From Sphingomonas sp. UBA978 (GTDB lineage Bacteria; Pseudomonadota; Alphaproteobacteria; Sphingomonadales; Sphingomonadaceae): a stretch of DNA of 64,000 nucleotides. Below, one piece after another: positions 8,127 through 16,018 of this stretch. The stretch spans positions 336,578 through 400,577 of the forward strand of contig NZ_DBBS01000021.1 of NCBI RefSeq assembly GCF_002292295.1, given 5' to 3'. Every line of letters starts with the position of its first letter. The stretch's first letter is position 1. The position numbers and the translations under genes are program-made. The notes beneath the pieces are model-generated. The model was not told where the DNA came from and made no database searches. It saw only the letters and a list, made by a program, of their open reading frames with translations.

Positions 8127-10015
8127 GCTGCCCGTCCCGTGAGTTCCCGTCCGTCGATCGGCTGGCCGTTCCGGCTGAGCCGCAACCCGGCAAGCCTGCC
8201 GTCGCTGCGCCATTCGGCAAGCTTGGCGTTGAAAGCGTTGATGCCCGGGGCGTAGGTTTCGGCGAAGATGCCGCCGCGCGGCGCGCCTTCGTTATTGTAA
8301 TATCCCGGCGTGCAGGATTCCAGGAAGTCGTGGTTCGCCACCGCGAGCTTGCGGATAAGTGCGACCCATTTCGCCTCCGCGGCCGGATCCGCTTCCACGA
8401 CCTCCGCCCCGTGGCGCCTCGCCTCCGCCACGATGTACGCGATGTGCGTCGCCTGCTCGTCATACATATGCGTCATGTTGGGGCTGAGCGCGTTCTGCGA
8501 AATGCCGATGTAGAACCAGTTGGGAAAGCCATGGGTCGAATGGCCATGCAGCGTGCTCAGCCCGCCGGCCCAATGATCGTATAGCGAGGTGCCGCCGCGG
8601 CCGTTGATGTCGAACCCGATCCCCTTGCGGAAATCGGTGATCGTAATTTCGAACCCGGTGGCGAAGACGATCAGATCGACCGGATACTCCACCCCGTTGG
8701 CGACCACGCCGGTTTCGGTGATCCGCTCGACGCCTTTGCAGAAACTGGTGTCGACCAGCGTCACATTGCGACGGTTGAAGGTCGGCAGGAATTCGTCGTT
8801 GAACGTCGGCCGCTTGCAGAAGAGCCGATACCATGGCTTGAGCGCCGCCGCGATATGCGGTCGCGACACGGTCGCGTCGACCCGCGCCCGCAACTGCTCC
8901 ATTTTCCGGAAATCGGCCAGTTCGATCATCGCGGCAGGATCGTGCGAGTCGCCATTCGCCGTATCGCCGTTCGCAGCATTGTCGTCGGCAGGTGTCGATC
9001 CCATTGCCGCCAGATTGCGAAAAATGTCGGTCCAGCTGTCGTCGACCAGATCCTCCTCGAAAGGCAGGCCTTGCACGACGGTGGCGAAATTCTCGCGCCG
9101 ATGCTTTTGCCAGCCAGGCTGCAACGATGCCGCCCATTGCGGGTCGGTCGGCTTGTTGCCGCGGACATCGACCGACGACGGCGTGCGCTGGAACACATAG
9201 AGATGGCCGCAATCGCGGGCCAGGTACGGGATGCACTGGACTCCCGTCGCGCCCGTGCCGATGACCGCGACGCGCTTGTCGGCCAGTTTGCTCATTCCGC
9301 CTCGCTGGTCTCCGCCCGTGACGCCGTAATCCCATCGACTGGTATGGAAACTGTCGCCCTTGAAATCCGTGATGCCGGGGATGCCGGGCAGTTTGGCGCG
9401 GCTCGCACTGCCGACCGCAGTGATGACGAAGCGCGCCCGCATCGCGTCGCCGCGGTCGGTCCGGATGATCCATCGCGCAGCCTCCTCGTCCCAGTCGAGG
9501 CTGCGGACGCGGGTCTGGAAACAGGTGCGCTCGTAGAGTCCGAACGCCTCGCCGACGCGGCGGGAGTGTTCGAAGATTTCATCGGCGTAGCTGTACTTCT
9601 CCTTCGGAATGTATCCGATTTCCTCGAGAAGCGGCAGGTAGGAGTAACTGTCGATGTCGCATTGCGCACCAGGGTAGCGGTTCCAGTACCACGTACCGCC
9701 GAAGTCGCCCGCGGCCTCGATGATCCGGAAATCGTCGACCCCTTGCTGGCTCAGCCGCGCCGCCGACAATATACCGCTGAAACCGCCCCCGATGATCGCG
9801 ACCTCGATGTCGTCGGTCAGCGGTTCGCGCGAAATGCCGCGGTCGATATACGGATCGACCTCATAATAATGGGCAAACGCGCCGGTTACCTCGGTATATT
9901 GCGCTTCGTGATCGCTGCGGACGCGTTTGTCGCGTTCGGCCTGATACTTGCGGCGCAAGGCTTCCATATCGATCGCATTCGGCGCGGCGCCTGTGGCGGT
10001 GTCGTTTCTGCTCAT
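8123..10015 (-). CDS. Flavin-dependent Baeyer-Villiger monooxygenase
   Basis: This 630-residue enzyme has two Rossmann motifs: IIGGGFSG near residues 74-81 for FAD and VIGTGATG near 251-258 for NADPH. The Baeyer-Villiger fingerprint FKGDSFHTSRWD at 218-229 lies between them. The N-terminal extension with ALRRKYQAERDKRVR and the stretch GGTWYWNRYPGAQCD are typical of the long-chain, large-ring and steroid ketone monooxygenase subgroup. It inserts oxygen next to a ketone to give an ester or lactone. The ATG at 10015 has an AGGA six to nine bases upstream; an in-frame start 29 codons earlier has none. It is divergent from the AraC-type regulator and coupled to the SnoaL-like gene. Confidence 0.9.
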   Translation of the reverse strand: MSRNDTATGAAPNAIDMEALRRKYQAERDKRVRSDHEAQYTEVTGAFAHYYEVDPYIDRGISREPLTDDIEVAIIGGGFSGILSAARLSQQGVDDFRIIEAAGDFGGTWYWNRYPGAQCDIDSYSYLPLLEEIGYIPKEKYSYADEIFEHSRRVGEAFGLYERTCFQTRVRSLDWDEEAARWIIRTDRGDAMRARFVITAVGSASRAKLPGIPGITDFKGDSFHTSRWDYGVTGGDQRGGMSKLADKRVAVIGTGATGVQCIPYLARDCGHLYVFQRTPSSVDVRGNKPTDPQWAASLQPGWQKHRRENFATVVQGLPFEEDLVDDSWTDIFRNLAAMGSTPADDNAANGDTANGDSHDPAAMIELADFRKMEQLRARVDATVSRPHIAAALKPWYRLFCKRPTFNDEFLPTFNRRNVTLVDTSFCKGVERITETGVVANGVEYPVDLIVFATGFEITITDFRKGIGFDINGRGGTSLYDHWAGGLSTLHGHSTHGFPNWFYIGISQNALSPNMTHMYDEQATHIAYIVAEARRHGAEVVEADPAAEAKWVALIRKLAVANHDFLESCTPGYYNNEGAPRGGIFAETYAPGINAFNAKLAEWRSDGRLAGLRLSRNGQPIDGRELTGRAA

Positions 10016-10095
10016 CGCTTTTTCCTGTAAACAGCCGTCCCCTCGGGGCTTGTCATCAACGTAGAGGCGTCCGCGGCGCCATGGATCGCCAAGCC

Positions 10096-10122
10096 GCGAC
10101 ATTGACTTGCCGATTGACGACA
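10096..10122. promoter_or_regulatory. Direct-repeat operator A (GCGACA-N15-ACGACA)
   Basis: GCGACA at 10096 and ACGACA at 10117 are direct repeats exactly 21 bases apart (two helical turns), about 80 bases upstream of the monooxygenase start. AraC-family proteins typically bind such same-face direct repeats. The complement TGTCGC is, as I recall, the half-site of the AraC-type ArgR of Pseudomonas. A second pair with the same phasing lies at 10163. Confidence 0.6.
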
Positions 10123-10162
10123 GATGCCAGTTCGATCCGATGACCGTTTCGGGTGACGGATC

Positions 10163-10189
10163 GCGACAAATGCTTGACGCATTGCGACA
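10163..10189. promoter_or_regulatory. Direct-repeat operator B (GCGACA-N15-GCGACA)
   Basis: GCGACA occurs at 10163 and 10184, again 21 bases apart, and the two spacers of operators A and B also share CTTG at the same register. It lies about 110 bases before the AraC-type regulator start. It probably serves as the regulator's own operator or as the second contact for a loop with operator A. Confidence 0.6.
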
Positions 10190-10298
10190 TAGGTGAGTTG
10201 GACTATGGCAGCCCGGGCAGGGACGACGCAGATTGCAAACGCCGGCTAGGCAGTGACGGACACCTTCCGATCAACAGGCCGCGGCGAGGAGATGGAAA

Positions 10299-11432
10299 AT
10301 GGCGACCGCGCAATCGCTTGCGACACAGGGTGGCAGTCGTCCGATCATGGCGGACGCGACGGGCGCTGCCGCGCTTGCGGCGTTCGCCCGACCCGCTCCA
10401 CTGGCGGATGTGGCCGTTGGCCGGGAATTGATCCGCATGGTGGAACAGCGGCTGGGTCGCGATCCGGCAAGGATCCTGGACGCGACCGATCTGGCAATGC
10501 TGCGTCGCGCGCGACCGGGCGATCAGATCGGTTCGCAGACCCTGATCGAGATGTTCGACCGCCTCGCGCAAAACACCTTTCACTTCGATCTGGGCCTTCA
10601 ATTCGCCGAATGGGTCCGGATCAGCGACCTGGGTTATGTCGCGCATTCATGGGAACATTACGCGGTACTGGAAGACCTGTTTCGGGCTGCGGCGCGCTTC
10701 ATCCCCATTGAAAACGCCGCGTTGACGTTTCGGCTGGAGCGCGTCGGCGAGGAAGCGCGCGCCGTGTACACGCTCGACCCGGCGTTGCGTCGCGGGGCTG
10801 AGCAATTCATGGAAACGGTCATGGCGCTCGGCATCAAGGTCGTGCGCGAATTGTTCATTCCGGGCTGGGTTCCCCTCGATGTCGAGTTCCGCCACGCTCC
10901 GCAAGCATCGCGCCATCGTCTGTTCGAATGTTTTCGCTGCCCCGTCATCCCGAGCGGCCTGGAATATGCCATTCGTTTTCGCGCATCCGACCTGCGCATC
11001 AGGCGGAACGTCCATGATGGCGTGCTGGGCGCCTTGATCGAGAGCTTTCTCGAACAGCGTGCGACCGCAATGCCGACCGATCTGTGCGCCGAGGTAAAGC
11101 GGACGATTTCCTGGCTGCTACGATCGGGCCATGCGACGCTGAACGAAACCGCGGCGATGCTGGCGATGGGACCGCGCACGCTGCAGCGAAAGTTGAAGGG
11201 CAACGGGACCGATTTCGCGACACTGCTTGCTGCTGTCCGGGCGGAGATTGCGGTCGCCTATCTGTCGCGCGACGAGAGCCAGCCGATTGGCCAGCTCGCG
11301 ATCCTGCTGGGCTATTCGGAGCCCAGCGCGGTCAGTCGCTTCCTGCGCGAAACCTTCGGCCATGACGGCAGGGTGTTGCGGCAACGGCTGTCCACGGCCG
11401 CCGGTCACGATCGGCCCGATCTGTTATCGTGA
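10299..11432 (+). CDS. AraC-family transcriptional regulator
   Basis: The 377-residue protein has an N-terminal ligand-sensing region (about 40-230) of the arabinose-binding-like type. A C-terminal double helix-turn-helix covers roughly 285-370, with TLNETAAMLAMGPRTLQRKL and PIGQLAILLGYSEPSAVSRF as the two HTH units. It is divergently transcribed from the Baeyer-Villiger/SnoaL-like operon with about 283 bases between, which contain the paired GCGACA repeats. The simplest role is activation of that operon in response to its ketone substrate. A GAGGAG lies upstream of the chosen ATG. Confidence 0.88.
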   Translation: MATAQSLATQGGSRPIMADATGAAALAAFARPAPLADVAVGRELIRMVEQRLGRDPARILDATDLAMLRRARPGDQIGSQTLIEMFDRLAQNTFHFDLGLQFAEWVRISDLGYVAHSWEHYAVLEDLFRAAARFIPIENAALTFRLERVGEEARAVYTLDPALRRGAEQFMETVMALGIKVVRELFIPGWVPLDVEFRHAPQASRHRLFECFRCPVIPSGLEYAIRFRASDLRIRRNVHDGVLGALIESFLEQRATAMPTDLCAEVKRTISWLLRSGHATLNETAAMLAMGPRTLQRKLKGNGTDFATLLAAVRAEIAVAYLSRDESQPIGQLAILLGYSEPSAVSRFLRETFGHDGRVLRQRLSTAAGHDRPDLLS

Positions 11433-11619
11433 CCGTCCCCTTTTGACGAGGTCGTCGGTCCGGTGTCGGGCCGACGGCGTTGCTCGGACGCGGATAAGCC
11501 GGAAATATTCGCCGAGGCGTTCCGGCCCGCCGCGGCAAGACCGCGACAGGGCGGCTGTGCGTCTTCGCAGCCGACGGCCGGGTGTCAGATAGTACGGCGG
11601 CGCGCGGCTTAATATTTCT

Positions 11620-11823
11620 TCACACCCGACTGCACCGCGGCTTACCCGCAAGCGCATCGCGCAAAGTTCCGCGACCTCTTCTCGGCCGACGCCTATGCCT
11701 CATCGCGGCGAAGGCATCTCTCGACCAATGCCAGCCGTTCTTGCGCATCGCTGTGAACGTCTGATTTTGCTGATAGCTGCCAACATCCTTCGCTTCCTTG
11801 TCGTGAACCCACTGTTCGATCAT
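11620..11823 (-). CDS. Possible small protein, 67 residues, unrecognised
   Basis: The frame starts MIEQWVHDKEAKDVG and has a clean GGAGG four bases before the ATG. Its start overlaps the stop of the frame upstream (ATGA at 11820-11823), as real gene pairs in this genome do. It ends in an arginine-rich tail. I recognise no family. Against it are its small size, its position in a degenerate stretch, and a partner that lacks a ribosome site. It may be a remnant. Confidence 0.25.
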   Translation of the reverse strand: MIEQWVHDKEAKDVGSYQQNQTFTAMRKNGWHWSRDAFAAMRHRRRPRRGRGTLRDALAGKPRCSRV

Positions 11824-12023
11824 TCGTCCTCCAGAATCGGGTCAGTCTGCTGGTGCAGCGCCGGCTTCAGGTAGAAAGCGAGCATGCCCGCGACGACCTG
11901 GACGCCGCGAGGGATGCGCAGCAGCAGATGACCGTGGAGGCGCAGGTGGATGGGACGATGTTCCTTACAGAACTGGCGGTGGACCATTTTCGCGCTGGTC
12001 CCGGCGGATTCGGCATCACCCAT
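11820..12023 (-). CDS. Possible small protein, 67 residues, unrecognised
   Basis: The frame has a moderately hydrophobic segment around HLLLRIPRGVQVVAGMLAFY and ends LEDE, overlapping the next small frame by ATGA. No ribosome site precedes its ATG, which sits right at the AT-rich junction. It could be the tail of a longer gene lost by recombination. I cannot assign a family. Confidence 0.2.
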   Translation of the reverse strand: MGDAESAGTSAKMVHRQFCKEHRPIHLRLHGHLLLRIPRGVQVVAGMLAFYLKPALHQQTDPILEDE

Positions 12024-12052
12024 TTATTGTGGAAAAAGATGAGATTATTTAA

Positions 12053-13354
12053 CTAGGAAGTTTTATGCCTCATTCCAAAAATCTTGCAATAAAGCACACC
12101 AAAAAGCATCCAGCCAAGAAGTAATACATACGGCCGCCAGTCCGCCTCCATGCCGACGAAGATCAGCATCGTGGCGCAGGCGGCGCCGGCATAGCCGAGG
12201 CCGCGCATCGTCCGGCGGCCGAATTTGAACGCGGCTACGTCATACAGGTCCGGTTGGCGTTCGACGACGCGGGCGGCGGCGAGGCAGATGCTGCCGTATT
12301 TCAGCAGGTTCGGGATGTTGACCGCGAGAAACAGAAAGGTGAGCTCCATCGGCAACAGCATGCCGACGCAGCCGAGCGTGAAGACGGCGATCAGCGCGAT
12401 ATGCGGGGTCTGCCAGCGCGGGTGAACCCGGCCGAGCGCGCGGGGCAGCATGCCGGCCACCCCCATCGCGTAGAGGCTGCGGCTGAACATCGCGAACAGC
12501 GCGTTGAGCGACTTGCCGATCGACAGCACCGCCGCGAGCACGATCAGCGGCGTGGCCGCCGGACCCATGAACCGCTTTGCCGCGTCGAGGATCGGCGCCT
12601 CGCTAACACCCAGCGCATCGCCGCCGAGCACACCCAATGCGACGAAGCCGACCGCCAGATACAGCAAGGTCGCCGAACCGATCGACAGCGCGATGCCGAG
12701 CGGGATGGTACGGCGGCTGTCGCTCACTTCCGCTCCGGCCTCGGTCGCGGCCTCGATCCCGAAGAACAGGCCCATCAGCAGCGGGGTCGCGGCGATCATG
12801 CCGTGGACGCCGTGCGGGAACAGCGGTTGCAGCCGTGCCGTATCGACGGCGGTCGTGCCGCCCCATGTGATGAAGACCGCGAACAACAGCAGCATGCCGA
12901 CCAGCAGGATCTTCTGCACGCGCGTGGCGATATGCACGCCGAACAGATTGGCGATCAGGGCGAGCAGCAGCACGGCGAGCATCGTCGGCCTGGTCGGCAG
13001 CGGCACCAGCATCGACGCATATTTGACGAGCACCAGCGCCAGCACGACGATCGCGCCGACGTTGGCGACGATCCGCGCCCAGCCGATATAGAAGCCCCAC
13101 GCCGGGTGGAGGAAGCGCGCAGGCCAGACGAAGGACGCCCCCGAAGCCGGACAGGCGGAGCCGAGAAAGGCATAGCTGACCGCGATCAGATACATCGGCA
13201 GGGCAGCGAGCAAAGCCGACAGCAGCATCGCGGGCCCGGCGATCCGCGCGGCGGGTGCGATCGCCGAGAAGATCGACACGCCGACCGCCGTGCCGAGGCC
13301 GAGCGCGACGACGCCCCACAGATCGATTCCCCTCGCGAGCTTTGCGTCGGTCAA
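12053..13354 (-). CDS. APC-superfamily amino-acid permease
   Basis: The 433-residue membrane protein has about 12 hydrophobic segments. It opens with the APC-typical LWGVVALGLGTAVGVSIFSAI, the unwound first helix that binds the amino-acid carboxylate, and has FFGIEAATEAGAEVSD in the middle. It imports amino acids across the inner membrane. Its ATG overlaps the stop of the S10 peptidase upstream (ATGA at 13351-13354), so peptides cut in the periplasm can be imported by the same operon's product. The last 25 or so codons are strikingly AT-rich (TTA, AGG and four CTT codons), unlike the rest of the gene, which suggests a recombination junction inside the last helix. Confidence 0.9.
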   Translation of the reverse strand: MTDAKLARGIDLWGVVALGLGTAVGVSIFSAIAPAARIAGPAMLLSALLAALPMYLIAVSYAFLGSACPASGASFVWPARFLHPAWGFYIGWARIVANVGAIVVLALVLVKYASMLVPLPTRPTMLAVLLLALIANLFGVHIATRVQKILLVGMLLLFAVFITWGGTTAVDTARLQPLFPHGVHGMIAATPLLMGLFFGIEAATEAGAEVSDSRRTIPLGIALSIGSATLLYLAVGFVALGVLGGDALGVSEAPILDAAKRFMGPAATPLIVLAAVLSIGKSLNALFAMFSRSLYAMGVAGMLPRALGRVHPRWQTPHIALIAVFTLGCVGMLLPMELTFLFLAVNIPNLLKYGSICLAAARVVERQPDLYDVAAFKFGRRTMRGLGYAGAACATMLIFVGMEADWRPYVLLLGWMLFGVLYCKIFGMRHKTS

Positions 13355-14814
13355 TGCGCGGCTCCGGTGGTGAGGAAGGCGCGCAGGTCGCGCATCAACA
13401 GCCGCCAGCTGGCATCGTCCGAATAGGCGACATGGCCGGCGGGATAGCGCGCGCTGTGATAACGCCCGGAGTCCAGCGTGCTTTGCGCGAACAGATAATC
13501 CGCCGCGCCGACCGTGGTGGCGAGGTCGTAGAGGCCGGTGCCGACGAACAGGCGCAGGCCGGGCGTCGCCGCCATCGCCCGTTCGAGCCGCGCCATGAAC
13601 GGCCAGTCGTTGAACGGGGAATCGCCCGATCCGTAGCGCCAGTCGTCGCCGCCGCGGACGATCACGCGATAGGCGGCGGCATCGGTCACGCCGATCCGCG
13701 TCAGCTGGCCGGTTACCGCCTTGCCGTAGAGATCCGATACCGCGGAGAAGGCGTCGGGGCCGACGGTGTCGCCGGCGTCGGGCGCGCGCGGGGCGGTGTA
13801 GCGCGCGTCGTAGCGGCCGAGCACTTTCCCCTGCGTGCGAAGCAGCTCGACGCGGAAGCGTTCCTTCGAAATGCGCAGGTCATGCGCGAGATAGAAGGCG
13901 CGGGGGATGCCGGTGAGGGCTTCCAGCCTCGCGGCCACCGCCGTGCGGCCGGCGGCGTCGAGGGCCTGCCCGCGGAACAGCGCGGCGAGATAGGTTTCGG
14001 CATAAGCGGACGCCTCGCGCGCGCTGTCCTGCGGCGTGCAGGGCGCAGGCCGGACGTGGTGGTAGCAGGCGATGGCGGCCAGCGTCGGTAGCGCCACCGG
14101 ATAGGTCACGACATTGTCGGGCCGCTGTGACGTTTCGATCATGTTGAGCGCCTGGCCGAGCAGCAGCACGCCACGCAAGGCCAGCACCGGGTCCTGTTCG
14201 CGCAGGGCATCGACCATCGCGGCGGCGCGGATCGTGCCATAGCTTTCGCCGAGGATGTACAGCGGCGCGCGGGTCCGGCCATGCGCGGCGAGCCATGCGC
14301 GGGCGGTCTGCGCGACCGCATCCGCATCGCCCTGCACCGAGCGATAGAAGGCCGTATCGGCATCGGCGGCGAGCGTGGAGAAGCCGGTGCCGGGCGGGTC
14401 GAGGAAGACGAGATCGGCGACGTCGAGCAGCGTGTCGGGATTGGCGGCGACATCCGCGACAGCGGGCAGGGGAGCGGCCGGGTTCTGCGGCACCTGCGCC
14501 CGGAACGGGCCGAGCGCGCCCATCTGGAGATAGGCGGAGGCCGCGCCGGGGCCGCCGTTGAAGACGAACAGCACCGGACGGTCGGCGGGGCCGGTACGGC
14601 TGTACGAGATATAGCCACCGGTCGCATCCTGTCGTCCCGGCGTGCTGGCGACCGGGATCAGGCCCACTTCGGCGGTATAGGCGAGGCGCTGGCCATGGAT
14701 CCCCGCGGTCTGTTCGCTGCGCGCCTTGATCGTCGGCGCCGCCGGCAGCCCCTGGGCCGAGGCATTGGCCCCGGCGAGCAGCATCGCCAATCCCCAGACC
14801 GCCCGGACCATCAT
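13351..14814 (-). CDS. S10 family serine carboxypeptidase-like protein, exported
   Basis: The 487-residue protein has a signal peptide (cleavage near ASAQG) followed by the S10 fold. NGGPGA near residue 86 forms the oxyanion side, the nucleophile Ser191 is in GESYGT, an Asp lies in VGTGLYDLATT and the His in YPAGHVAYSD. Sphingomonad members are predicted periplasmic carboxypeptidases. The chosen ATG lies one base after the aminotransferase stop (TAG G ATG) with GGGGGG upstream; an ATG six codons earlier lacks a good ribosome site. It is followed by the coupled permease gene. Substrate specificity is unknown. Confidence 0.88.
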   Translation of the reverse strand: MMVRAVWGLAMLLAGANASAQGLPAAPTIKARSEQTAGIHGQRLAYTAEVGLIPVASTPGRQDATGGYISYSRTGPADRPVLFVFNGGPGAASAYLQMGALGPFRAQVPQNPAAPLPAVADVAANPDTLLDVADLVFLDPPGTGFSTLAADADTAFYRSVQGDADAVAQTARAWLAAHGRTRAPLYILGESYGTIRAAAMVDALREQDPVLALRGVLLLGQALNMIETSQRPDNVVTYPVALPTLAAIACYHHVRPAPCTPQDSAREASAYAETYLAALFRGQALDAAGRTAVAARLEALTGIPRAFYLAHDLRISKERFRVELLRTQGKVLGRYDARYTAPRAPDAGDTVGPDAFSAVSDLYGKAVTGQLTRIGVTDAAAYRVIVRGGDDWRYGSGDSPFNDWPFMARLERAMAATPGLRLFVGTGLYDLATTVGAADYLFAQSTLDSGRYHSARYPAGHVAYSDDASWRLLMRDLRAFLTTGAAH

Positions 14815-14815
14815 C

Positions 14816-16018
14816 CTATGCCATCCCCCCATTGTGTTGATCGCGGTAGCGGATCAGCCCGTCGGTCAGCGCCTGCAAGCCATAATCGACATCCGCCGGC
14901 GCGCGCGCGAAGCCGATGCGGATATGGCCGGCTGCACCGAAATATTCCCCGGGTGCGACGATGACGCCGCAGCGATCGGCAAGCCATTCGGAAAAGCGCA
15001 CGGTATCGTCGATCCCGACCAGCCGGGGAAAGGCGATGCAGCCGAAGGGCGGCAGCGTGCCGGTGACGAGGCCCCGTTCGCGCCAATGGGCATGGTAGGA
15101 TTCCATGATCGGCCGCGCACGGCGCATCATGTCGGCGCGATAGTCCTCGAAGACGTCGGGATGTTCCAGCACCAGCGCGGCGACGGCGTGCGACAGGTTG
15201 GAGACGCTGAAATCGATCTCTTCCGCCAAGGCACGGATGCGCGCGATCGGCCCCGGCGCGGCGACGATCCAGCCGCAGCGCAAGGTGCTGAGGCCGTGCG
15301 ATTTGGTGAGGCTGCTGATGCTGATGCAGGCGGGCGACAACTGGGCCGCAGGCGGTGGGCGACGGTCTGCATCGATGTAATCGCCGTAGACCTCATCGGC
15401 GACGACATGGATGCCGTGCGCCTCCGCCAGCGCGCCGATCGCGGCGAGGGTGTCGGCAGACAGGGCCATGCCTGAGGGGTTGTGGAGGTTGGACAGGACG
15501 ATCAGGCGCGTGCGCGGGGTGATTTTGGCGGCCAGCGCGTCGAGGTCGATCGCGAAATCGTCGCCGTGGCGCTGGAAGCGGTCGACGCCATAGCCATAGG
15601 TTTCGGCGATCTTGTGGAACAGGTCGAAGCCGGGGTTTTCGACCAGCACCCGGTCGCCCGGTTCCAGCAGGGCGCGATAGATCAGCGACAGCGCGCCGGT
15701 CGCGCCGGTGGTGCAGACGATCCGCTCCGCCGGCACCGCATAATGCCGCGCGAGCTGCGCGACGACATAGGGGTTCCCGCTGGTGAAGGCGCTGGTGTAG
15801 CGTGAGGTGAGCGTCTCGCCGAACCCCTCGACCACGATCCGGCGCAGCTGCTCGACGGGTTCGGGGACCGAACTGTCGAACAGCCCGACCAGCAGATTGC
15901 GTTCGGAGCGGACGGCGCGGATCACCCGGCGGACCCAGTGCGAATAGGATTCGGCGATACCCGGCGAACCGGTCGGATCACCGACCGGTTCGGGGCACAG
16001 CCCGGGCGATCGTGTCAC
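14816..16018 (-). CDS. Class I/II PLP-dependent aminotransferase
   Basis: The 400-residue fold-type I aminotransferase has the cofactor lysine Lys239 in SLTKSHGLSTLRCGW, NLHNPSG (177-183), and VVADEVYGDY (Asp208, Tyr211). The GTG start overlaps the TonB receptor stop (GTGA at 16015-16018), a junction type that recurs in this window; the in-frame codons upstream of it only mirror the receptor gene on the other frame. It has no signal peptide, so it probably acts in the cytoplasm on amino acids brought in by the downstream permease. Subfamily is uncertain; a capreomycidine-synthase-like or aspartate/alanine-type enzyme is possible. Confidence 0.88.
   Translation of the reverse strand: MTRSPGLCPEPVGDPTGSPGIAESYSHWVRRVIRAVRSERNLLVGLFDSSVPEPVEQLRRIVVEGFGETLTSRYTSAFTSGNPYVVAQLARHYAVPAERIVCTTGATGALSLIYRALLEPGDRVLVENPGFDLFHKIAETYGYGVDRFQRHGDDFAIDLDALAAKITPRTRLIVLSNLHNPSGMALSADTLAAIGALAEAHGIHVVADEVYGDYIDADRRPPPAAQLSPACISISSLTKSHGLSTLRCGWIVAAPGPIARIRALAEEIDFSVSNLSHAVAALVLEHPDVFEDYRADMMRRARPIMESYHAHWRERGLVTGTLPPFGCIAFPRLVGIDDTVRFSEWLADRCGVIVAPGEYFGAAGHIRIGFARAPADVDYGLQALTDGLIRYRDQHNGGMA

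Larger units (their letters stand above)
11433..12052. other. Low-information intergenic stretch with hairpin and AT-rich edge
   Basis: These 620 bases between the AraC regulator (+) and the permease end (-) hold no recognisable gene. A perfect seven-base inverted repeat GCCGGAA/TTCCGGC (11498-11526) with a 15-base loop lies 66 bases after the regulator and may be its terminator, though it lacks a T tract. Two short overlapping minus-strand frames (11620-12023) are listed separately. From about 12000 the sequence becomes AT-rich, unlike everything around it, and this continues into the end of the permease gene. Confidence 0.5.

Noticed and set aside
12254..13426. Plus-strand open frame opposite the permease (390 codons)
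   Set aside because: Rich in Arg, Gln, His and Asp with no hydrophobic core; a mirror of the permease coding strand.
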